Below are positions 36,101 to 48,100 of a stretch of DNA of 64,000 nucleotides, piece after piece; position 1 is the first letter of the stretch, and each line of letters starts with the position of its first letter. Position numbers and translations under genes: made by a program. The DNA is from Congeria kusceri. Taxonomy: Eukaryota; Mollusca; Bivalvia; Myida; Dreissenidae. Location of the stretch: NCBI GenBank assembly GCA_027627225.1, contig CM051034.1, forward strand, positions 2,648,501 through 2,712,500, written 5' to 3'. Under the pieces are notes generated by a model. It made no database searches. It saw only the letters and a list, made by a program, of their open reading frames with translations, and was not told the DNA's origin.

Positions 36101-39100
36101 TCATCACAACCACCATCATTATCATCATCAACATCATCACTACCATAACCATCATCAAAAGCATCATCACAACCACCATCATTATCGTCATCACCATCAC
36201 AATCAACGCCAGTAATGCGTCATAAGCAGCAGCATATCATCAACACATCATCATCAAATCATCATTATCATCACCATCATTGAAACAACCATTATAATTC
36301 CTGAAATGAGACTTTTATATTTGATTTGCGACACTCATTATTCCATCAGCCGCTCGTGACCTACGTGTACTCGTGCGTGATTCTCGTGTTGACGTCCATC
36401 TCCATCACGTATTTCTTGATGACGGGTTTGTTGTCCACCTTGTATATGACCAGCTCCCTGAAAACGCAATGGCCTTCAACTCAGAGAGTATGACAAAATG
36501 TCGGCCTTGTTAAATGTCAACTTAAATAAAGTGCGTAATTTCTAAATCTGGGCCCGTATTCACCAAACTATTCTTAGACTTAAAGGGACTTGTTCACGTA
36601 TTTTTCGCATTTTTTGAAGTATGCCATTAAATGTTTTAAATGACTTAAGATTTAAGCATCGGAACTAAAAATCTACGTATAATAACAAGAAAAGTATTAA
36701 GAAAAAAACACGAAATAAAAAGGTCCCACCGGGGTTCTGACCCGGGACCTCTACATTAAAAGGCTATCGCTTTAACCACTCGGCCATTCTGACTTCTATA
36801 TATCATCCTGCATTATTGTCTTTAAGTAAGTGTTCCACGTGATATCAACAGCTTCAGCGAAAATAACAGAAATACTCCAAATTATTCCATCGTTTAGCGT
36901 TACAAACGCTTTATAATTTTATCAATTTCAATTGATGATTACTCATGAACTAAAACGGTTTTATAGTATAATTCTAGGTCCGTAGTGTTATTTCGCTCCC
37001 TTGTATACACTGTTCTTTTATATTTGGAATCGGTGACAAAAAGTTGAAAAAGTGTCAATTCGTCAATCTGTGAACAGGTCCCTTTAAGACTAAGAAATTA
37101 AGAATATTATTGAAAGTGTTCTATTGTATTAAAGAGCGCTCTAAACGTGAGTATTACTTCGTATTCACAAACTTTAATTACACAATTCTTTATTTAGAGC
37201 GATTTAGCAATGATATAAGCAACGTTGGTTCCCAGCATATTTGCGAACGCAGAATTATTTTTCTTGAATGTAAGTATGTTCTTTATTCTTAAATATAGAA
37301 TGAAACTCCAGAGACATCATCAGGAGAAAAACCTTTATTACCATCCGCTGGTCCTTTATTTGAGGCAAATAACGAATTGCCTATACAATACAGGAAAATG
37401 CATACAACACAATACAATACATAAAAATGATTAAAACTGGGGTCACCGCCTTGGAACGGTCAATGCAAAGCATTGGGGTTTAAACCCGTTTAAAAGGCAT
37501 GCCGAACATCACACTTAGCCCGGAAAATCTAAGAATAGGCCCTGGTCAGGTTCCGTTAGGGGTCCGTTTAAACAAAGGAAGCTTCAATCGGAGCAACAGA
37601 TAAGGCTCGTATTTGCGTAAATACCGAATTCTGAAACAACATTTACTCAATTTAATTAAAATTTAATGCGTGCCAAAACTCAATTCTTATGCTACATACT
37701 CAGTAATGCATTCATAAAGATAACAAGTAAGATTTAACAGGTAGCTTCTAAGAGTTTACAGGTGAGAAATATTCTGTCTCTGATGTATAAGCATGTCACC
37801 TTACATGTAGTAGGATATCTGACTGTAGCCATGGCAGTTGTGACACCGGAACAGGAAGTCCTTTCCGTCATAGGTGGCGTTGCTGTCGGTGTCAACATCC
37901 GGTTCATATTTTCCGGTGCGTTTATACAGATTCACGGTTTTATGCGCCTGAAAGTAGATATAAGGCGTGTAGTGAGAAAACCGGGCTTAATGCATGTGTG
38001 TAAAGTGTCGTCCCGGATTAGCCTGTGCAGTCCGCACAGGCTAATCGTGGACGGCGCATTCCGCCTACAGTGGATTTATGTTTTGAAGAGACTTACTTGA
38101 AACAGAACATATCATAAAAGCGGAGATTGCCTTCACAGATTTGCCTGTGCGGACTGCACAGGCTAATCCGGAACGACACTTTACGCACATGCATTAAGCC
38201 CGGTTTTCCCACGACACGTCCCATATCATTTTTTTTAGTTCATTCTATCCAATGAAAGAGTGAGCAAATAGTATAATGTTTTAATGACGCAGCCATGTAA
38301 TGATTGCATATGATGGCATACTGCACTTTATTCATGGCTATTTGATCTAATATGAATTATGCCGCTTTAATATCCATTATATCATGATACTCGCTGATTT
38401 TTCAATAGACAAAGAACACAATTATCGGTGTTAAACTACCCAATAAACAACGCAAAAACGCATTCTGAGCGGAGCACGGTAAAATGTAGTTCTAATTTCA
38501 ATTGCAAAAATATTTGTCAGATCATGTTAGAATCGAAATAATTTTCGCATTATCGCTGTTTATCGGCCAATAAATAACTCTTTGTCGTTCTGATGCGTGG
38601 CTATTAAACAAATCGGGCTAACGACCTCGTGGTTTAATTCCTACTCATCAGAACTCTATATCGTTGTTTATTGGCCAGTAAACAACGATAAATCGAAAAT
38701 TATTTCTTAAATGAAATCCGAATTTTATAAGCCGTATGGAAGTTGGTCTTATGCGTTCAGACTCAATCTACCCATCACCTTAAACTTGTTACGAACTGAC
38801 CTGGTCCTCCCCCATATTGTTGAATGGAATATTCCGGGTGAAGGACGCATTGTAGTCGATACGATTTAGGACAGTCCTCAGTGGGTTGGACAGGTATCGC
38901 TTGTGTCTGGACGGGATTAGCTCCCCTTGCTGGTAGTGTACCTTGATCTCCGCGTTGTCGAACACTTCAAGCGGTCTAAAAATTCATGACACATAGTACC
39001 TAACTATATAATAAGTAGAATTAATTGCGTGATCATGTCTTAATAAGAACTAAATTATATTAATGTTGGACATTTGTTTTGGATAGCGTATTTACGACTT

Positions 39101-42100
39101 AGTAACTCGAAATTACGATGTCGCGATTCGTATATTCGACACAGTTACTCGAACATACGACGTCGCGATTCGTTAATTCGACACAGTAACTAGAAAATAC
39201 GACATCGCGAATCATAAACACGACTTAGTAACTCGAACTTACTGCGAAGTAATTCGTAAAAATCGCTTAGCAACTCGAACTTACGACGCAGTGATTCGTA
39301 AAAAACACTTAGTAACTCGAACTTAAGGCAAAGTAATTCGTAGAAACCACTTAGTAACTCGAAATTAAGGCAAAGTAATTCGTAGAAACCACTTAGTAAC
39401 TCGAACTTAAGGCAAAGTAATTCGTATAAACCACTTAGTAACTCGAACTTACGAAGTAGTGATTCGTCGACTGAGATAGTAATCCGAACTTAAGACGTAG
39501 TGTTCGTAAACACGACATAGTAACTCGAACTAACGACATAGTGTTTCGTAAATACGACATGGTAACCCTACTACTAAGATCTTAATTCCGACTTGATAAA
39601 TACGACTAATTAAGTTACTCGATACTACGGAACTTGATAAATCAGCATTCCATCCAGTTACCAGCGCGTTTCCGTAGTAACACGATTCAGAAGTGTCGCA
39701 AATACCGATTCACAGTCCCCACTTTCTTACCCAGCCTCTGTCGTGTGTATTTCTATGACCCTCTCTTTGGGTCGGACTAGATTCCCAATTTTGGCATAGA
39801 TTGTCCGGGATTCCGGCTTGTACACGTTGTGGGAGCAGTTCCACTGCGGTCCACCAATCAGAATCTGCCCTTTTGTCCACTTGACATCCGGCTTGTCATC
39901 GTCCAGACGAACAAGTATTTTGTTGTCCCTACACAGAACCCTCTGAAAAGAAATAATTATCTTGTGTTAAATCGCATGAACAGAAAGACGTTTATATTGT
40001 ACTAAGCGTTAATTTCAGAGTTTGGATTACTAAGATAATGCAACCAATGAAGCCTTTTTCGTTGGACCAAAATAAATCTGTGTTTCGGGCAACCCGACCC
40101 TACCTAGCGAAAATCTAGTAGCCCTTTAGTTATGTTTTAGCGACGATTGGTTTCCGTGAAATCCGTTGCCCGAAACACACAGTTTTGGCCTTGGCATAGT
40201 CCCTTAAATGGTGCATTGGAATGCTCCCGGAAAAAGGGATCTTAGAAACAAATCACGTTGCTGTAAAAGTTGTGCTTGGATTTGATTCCATTAATATAAT
40301 AATTACAATTACAATTGTCGTTCATATTAGTTTTGTACCGGATGCCAACCGTGCCAGGTCCAACGGAATTTTATGATTTTCGGGAAGTGATTTTAAGTCT
40401 TAAGTAAGGAACCGTACGTATACTAGTCGTGAACTACCTGATCGACATGAGCAAGTTCAAATATTACTTGTCGTAGTCTAGACCTTCAAGTTTTTGATTT
40501 TGGTAACAATGTTTGACTATCAGGGATAAAATTACATCAAGAAATATTCTTAGCCCAAAATAATCAGTTTTTACGATGCCATTTAGAAAACACGAGGTTT
40601 TTCTGTCCTCTTTTCCCGATTCGGGAAGTCTTATGTTGAAACATTTCACATTTTCACACGAGAACTTGTTTCATAAAAGGATGAAAAAGTCCAGACTGTT
40701 TGTGTGCATCGGTTTTTGCGTATTTTTAATATGCATGTAATGTCATGCATTCGGTTATATATGAGATCACTTTATCGTAGATACAAACCCTTTAATAACG
40801 TGAAGTTTTTCCCTACGCCCCTGGAGAAATCGATAGGTATATTTAAATAACGCTTTATGTACTGAATGTATACATGTATGGAACGGCGCACGTTAAGCTG
40901 CTCGCGTTGTTGAAATGTACTTCCTGTTCTAAAAACTAAAGAAAAGGATTTAACAGTCATGTATTGGAAATTGGAAATTGTTCAACCATTTTATTATTGA
41001 TCGTATATTTAGGGAATAAGTCTCAGTGGGCGGGACATTTCAGTGAAATACTTGAAAGCATTCAAGTTAAAACCTGGCTAATGACCGAGGTGACTTTCAA
41101 ACTTCAAACGCATATCGATCCTAGCAAAGACTGCGGATATTGCACATTTTATTAATAACGAACTATATACGCTATGAAATGTTCTTTACAACTGTTATGG
41201 TATAAAAGAGATATCTGTCACGCATAATTGAAAACGAGCTACAATTTAAATCTTAAACGGCTTTTTTATTTATTTGTTTTTAACGTATCTACAATAGATA
41301 TTAAACAATACACACGTATATTGTTGGATATGTTTATATATATCGAACGAAAATGTTGAAAATATATATTTAAATGTGTTGATTTTAGTCTTATTAAAGT
41401 GTATCCACCCTGTTTACATTAAACGACAATTCTTCAAAAAGCTGAGATAATTGTTTGCGTTCAGTTAGACATGCCATATATATTTCACAGCATGTATCAG
41501 TCAATATGAGCTGGTATTCACAGAGCATCGGAAGTAATTTATTAAATATTTTCACTTAAGTGCAAAATTTGAATGTATTATATTTCTTTTCTTAATAAGC
41601 AGACACATATGGTGTTGATATTGCTCAAATAACACTTTCATAACGATGCTATTTTAAAGAGTTACTTAATGCTAAACTGTTTCTTTATGGAATTATACAG
41701 TTGAGGAGATTTCCAAATTTAAAGATAAGGATAAAATTTATCTTAAGATGCTTCGTGAATAACGCCCATGGATATCACTCTCCAACATAACTTATGGACT
41801 GTCTTAAATTTTTCGCATCCTTGCCTAACAATTTCGCATCATGGCCTAAAAATGTCGCATTATTGCCTAAAAATTTCGCATTATGGCCCGAAAATGTCGC
41901 ATCTTGGCTTAATTCGCATCATGGCCTATTTTTTACATTTCTGTTTTCGAAAAATTATGGGTTGAAAACCATGATCTACAGCAAATAAAAACCGATTTTG
42001 TTTTGACAAGCGCGCAGCAAAAAATAGATAAAAAAGATATCCAATCATGCAATGCCGAATTCGTTGTCATGTTATTTTCAATATAAATTGCAGATTTCAA

Positions 42101-45100
42101 AACAGTTTCTTTTTTCTTTATACAATCATGACAAATGCACGTAATGCTTATGCTTTCTGGTTGTTGTTTAGTTGCAAAAAAGGAATGCTTGAATTGAGTC
42201 AAAGTATTTTTTTTTAGCTCACCTGAGCACAAAGTGCTCATGGTGAGCTTTTGTGATCGCCCGCTGTCCGTCGTGCGTGCGTGCGTGTGTGTGTGCGTGC
42301 GTCGTCAACTTTTCATTCAAACAACATCTCCTTCTAAACCGCTTGGCAGATTTTCACCAAACTTCACAGGAATGATCCTTGGGTGGACCTCTTTCAGAGT
42401 TGTTAAAATGTTTTTGGTCCGCTGAATATGTAGGTCACCAGAGCTAAAAATAGATTTAAAAAGTGAAAACTTTAAAATCTTCGTCTATGAAACCGCAAGG
42501 CTCAGAGCTTTCATATTTGATATGTGACATCGTCTAGAGGTCCTCTACAAAGATTGTTGAAATTATGCCCCTGGGGTCAAAAATCTTCTCCTCTGAAACC
42601 CTAAGGCCCAGAGATTCCGTATTTGGTATGTATCATCCTATAGTGGTCATCTACAAAGATTGTTCAAATTATGCCCCTCGGGTCAAAACTGGCCACGCCC
42701 CGGGGGTCACATGGTTTATATAAACTTAAATAGCAAAATGTCTTTAAATATCTTCTTCTCTGAAACCGCAAGGCCTAGAGGCTTCATATTTGGTACATAA
42801 CATTGTATAGTGGTCCTCTACAAATATTGTTCAAATCATGCCCCTGGGCTTAAAACTTGTCATGCCCCGGGGGTCACATGGTTTATTAAGACTTAAATAG
42901 CAAAATGATTTGAAACATCTATTCTTCTGAAATGGCAAGGCCCACAGCTTTCCTATATTTGGTATGTAACACTGCATAGCGGTCCTCTTCAAAGATTGTT
43001 CAAATTATGCCCCTGGGGTCAAATCTGGCCGCACCCCGAATGGTCACATGGTTTATATAGACTTAAACCATAATGAGACTTTAAAAAATCTTCACCTGAA
43101 ACCGCAAGGCCCAGATGTTTGGTCAATATTGTTCAAATTATGTCCCTGGGATAAAAATAAGCCAAGCCTCGGGATGCAAAATCCAATTGGGTTACACAGT
43201 CTCAATTGAGCGTTCTAGGGCCCTCAGGGCCCTCTTGTGTATAAAACTTGAAACACATTTGGTATTCGGTCTGTTGAATTCATTATTATACGCCCGTTTG
43301 CAAAAACGGGTCGTATTATGGGAATGCCCAACGGGCGGGCGGCGGGAGATCTATGTCCGGAGCATAACTTTGTCCAGCATGTATGGATTTTCAAATAACT
43401 TGGCTGAAGTGATAAGCATGATGAGACGGAGTGTCGCACGCAAGAACCAGGTCCCTAGGTCCAAGGTCTAGGTCACAATTCAAGGTCAAAGGTCAGGTAT
43501 AAGAAATTAATCCTTACCACTTTGTCCGGAGCATATCTTTGTCCGCATGTATAGATTTTCAAATAACTTGGCAGAGGTGATAAGCATGGCGAGATGAAGT
43601 GTCGCGCGCAAGAACCACGTCCCGAGGTTCAAGGTCAACGTCACAATTCCATGTCTAAGGTCAAATATAAGAAATAAATCCTTACCACTTAGTCCAGAGC
43701 ATATCTTTGTCAAGCAGGGATGGATTTTAATATAACTTGGCAGAAGTGGTGAGCATGGTGAGACGGAGTGTCATGCGCAAGAACCAGGTCCCTAGGTCCA
43801 AGGTCAAGGCCAAAATTCAAAGACAGATGTCAAAAGTCAAATGTCAAATATTGGAAATCAGTCATAAACACTTTTTTCAAATAATGTTGCAGAAGTGAGG
43901 AGCATGGTGAGACGGAGTGTCGCGCGCAAGAACCAGGACCCTAGGTCTAAGGTCAAAGTCACAATTCAAGGTTAAAGGTCAAATATAAGAATTCAATCTT
44001 TACTACTTTTTCCGGAGCATATCTTTGTCCAGCAATGATGGATTTTCAAATAACTTGGCAGAAGTGATAAGCATGTTTAGACTGAGTGTCGCGCGCATGA
44101 ATCATGTTCCTAGGTCCAAGGTCACAATTCAAGGTCAAAGGTCAAATATAAGAAATAACACCTAGTCCGGGGCATATCTTTGTCCAGCACGGATGGATTT
44201 TCTCTCTTTAGTCATTGCATCTTTACCCCTAAAATGCTCCTTTGAAGGGCGTATCTTTGTTACAATGGCACTCTTGTTTATACATGAATGACTTACAGGT
44301 ACGTCTAATCATTAAAGCAAACATGTGTATACATTCTGCGCCGTAACCAATATAACCGTAATGTACAACTATTTGCATTTATTTTAAGCTCGCTCGCCCC
44401 ATTATTAAAAAAAAGTCCGCTGACCTTGTAGTCAATTTGGTGTGATCTTAACATGTCAAAGCTCTTACCCACAGAAACATGTTCAATATCATAAACGATG
44501 AATACATTTGTCTGACACTGACTGTCTGTGTGTTTGTTTGTCCGTCCGCCAGCCTTCTCGCTTTTTGTCCGTCCGTCCGCTGTTCGTCCGTCCGACTCTG
44601 TATGTCCGCCCGATTTCTGTCCGTGCGCTTTCTGTACGTCCGGTGTCTGTCTGTATATCGGTCCGTCCTTTTGTTTGTCCGTCCGTCTGAAGTCTGCCTG
44701 TCTCTCCCTCTGATCTTTGTCTATCCGTCCGCTGGATGTTTTTCAACCTGTCCGCCAGTTTGTTCGGCCGTCTATCCGTCCGTTATTTTGCCTACTCGCG
44801 TATGCGTGTAAATTGCATTCACGGTTTTCCATTGGTTGAGACGCCCTGTTCCAGAGTCGACCCTGGGACATTAAGTGCTCTCTGTGAAGCACCGAGTACA
44901 CTGCACTTCGGTTCACCTCTCATGCGCAAGACAAATCAGTAGGTTAGATCCCTGTTACATACGGGTTCCAACGTTACCCGTAAAGTAATACTTTAAATTT
45001 GGTGACAACTTAAAGTTTACTCAGAGTTCCCCATATCATTCCAGCCACGTGGAACAGGGCGTATAATAGACCCCTACGATAAAAATACTAACACCATTTA

Positions 45101-48100
45101 GGGTAGCTAAGGGGTCTAGAGTTCGAGTTAATATTGATTGTATATAATTAATCTAGTTCGAAAGAGCACACGACTATTGCCCAGGTAACATTTAGCACGG
45201 CGCCCGGCCGATGTATTCGATTTTTGTCATCGACCGGCGTAAACACACAAATTCACCGACATGGGACACGAACTTTACAGGGCCCGATGTAACCAGCCGG
45301 CGATCTGCCGATTGTATAGGCAATTTACCTAATTATTAGCCGGTTGTTTTGTGGGCGTCCAGTATGCACTCAACCAATGTCCCAAGGATGCCCATGCGAC
45401 ACTCATGCGGTAAACATGCCGATTATCGGCCAGACACCAGGGGGTCGAACATACTTCTGGCGGAACCCAGCAAGCATCTTGCCGGAGCTAGCCCGATGCC
45501 CTATTGATATATAGACACATTTACTGGAACCTAGTTTGACCCGACGTACGGACAATTGTGCCAGATGTCCGAGGGGTGAACATTGGAGGACGTCGGTCAG
45601 TCTGTAGGCGATGACACAATTTCGCCGATGTCGGGAATGATTTTAACTGCGCGTTATAATAAACCAGACACACGGGCGATGCCCAAATGTAACCCGGCAA
45701 TCGCAGGTGCCCATAAGGTAGTGCCAAAAATTCACCGGAAACTAGTCATAAACCCATCGGGGCTTAATTTTGATTGGGGTATCAGCGGGTGACTTGGGCT
45801 CGAGTATACCTATTATATACAGTGGAAATGTATCAGCTATTTACTCAAATCTTTTCGTAATTCATCGTGAGAATAAAATCCCGATGTTATAAGAGGAAGC
45901 ATCTTGGGTTAAGTGTTGCGATACGAGTGTATACACACTACATATTCCCACTGAAATAGGGGCGTTATCGCAGTGAAATGTATACAACTTAAATGCAATC
46001 ATTATATTTGTTGCAAGAATAAAACTTTATAAAACAAAATCCTAGGTTTCGATTTTCATCTCATTTTCATCGTTGAATGTAAAACATTTCTGCCGATAAC
46101 TGATTACCAATAAAATAATTCTTATTCTATGCTGCGAGTACTTGATTATTTTTCTTCAACAGCCTGTATGTCGAATAGTGCATACTTACAACTGAATTCC
46201 ATAGCCCAGACGATGAAGTCATGTACCTCTCACCGGTAATTATGGTGGAGTATATGACTAACCATTGAGACTAGGTGATTTATTTGTTAATAAATAATTT
46301 AATGTTCTTTTAAAGTCGCCTGAAAGGGCGACATATGGGATTACTTTGGCGGCGTCGGCGGCGTATCTTGAGAAGTTGTTGCGCAGTCATTATGAAACAT
46401 TAGGGAAGTGTTAGTGGGCATTAAGGAAGATTAAATTCGTTGTTTTGGCATAATTGTTGTTATCGTACTTGAGTTTTTATGCAACGGATGGATGGTGGAA
46501 AAAAATCAAATATCCTCACTTACAGCATTAAAAAGGCGTGGAATTGAAAAACAACTCGGAATAAAACACATACAGGAACCTTTAGCATTGATGTCAGCTT
46601 ACAGTGTTAAATGAAGTCTCTGGCGGCGAGATATTCATTTACATGCACATGATTGTTTGTACATGTACAATAATTGTGTCTATGGTTCCTATTTATTATT
46701 TTGACATAATTATAATACCGATACGTGTGCTTGTATCTGCAGAATAGTGTACACATATTGCGTACTGTTATTATGAATTTCAATGGCAATGCGCCTTTAA
46801 TTGTCCGACCATTCAATGACAGGAATGCATTATCACCGCGAACAGTTACATGTACTACATCAACAGCCGCCATACCACACATGATCTATGTAGCACCATA
46901 TTTTTCACAAATCCTATTTTTCACACATCTGAAAAATACGAACTCATTTTTTCCAGGTGTGAAAAATAGGATCTCATTCTTCACACATCGCAATCTCATT
47001 CTTCACATTTTCTGTAAAATGTGTGATCGAGCCCAGTTTTGGATATACATTCAAATCATATTCTTCACACATGAAATATTTTTTACGTCATAATCCTTTC
47101 ACACTGTCTGAGGCCGAAAAACAAACGGGGTGATTTACGTTACGGCACGGTATGCATGGTATGGTACGATATGGTACGGCACGGTATGGGACGGTTTGGT
47201 ATGGTATGGTATGGTATGGTATGGTATGGTATGGTATGGTATGGTATGGTATGGTATGGTATGGTACGGTACGGTACGGTACGGTATGGCATGGCATGGC
47301 ATGTACGGTATGCTTTGTAATGCTATGGTATGGAAATGTACGGTACGGTACAATATGGTGCGGTACGGTTAGGTACGGTACGGTTAGGTACGGTGCGGTT
47401 TGGTACGGTACGGTTAGGTATGTTCGATATGGTAAGGAACAATACGGTACGGAACGGTACGATACGGAAGCTACGTTACGCTACGCTACAATACCGTCCA
47501 AACGTGCGTACTACCATGTGCGGAGGTTCTAATAAGACCATTATATTACGTACGTACGTTCGATGACTAACGATTAAGCGCATGCATACATAAGCAGCTC
47601 CTAAATAGGGCTTATTTTTTCATAGTGATGACCATACTGATGATGACGTTAAGTATAATGATGATAGTGGTGATGATTAAAATAATTATGATGACGATGA
47701 TGATGATGACGACGATGGTAATGATAGTGACGATGGTGATGATGTTGATGATGATGATAATGATAACGACGACGACGATGATGATGATGATGATTACTGT
47801 ATAATTATGCTCCAAATAATGATTTCATCGATTGTCGCGATACAATTTCCCATAAAATATGTAATCCGTACGCATACCTACTTTTTGGCCAATCACATTC
47901 TTCACAATTATAAATGTGACAAATGAGATCCTTTTCTTCACAGGCTTGTGAAAAATATGATTTGTGAAAAAATATGATAATACAGAGCTATACAGCATAA
48001 TCTGGCATATTGCCTTATTCCCAAATTATAAAGAATCATTTAAGATATTTCTGGATCCAGACAGTGAACCGGATCACAACGAAAATCATATCATCTGTCC

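Noticed and set aside
44479..44811. A cysteine/serine/arginine-rich small protein
   Set aside because: Degenerate (GTCC)n microsatellite open in several frames; no start or splice context.
47088..47532. GMVWYGMVWY / HTIPYHTIPY frames
   Set aside because: (GGTAT)n microsatellite inside a mobile element.
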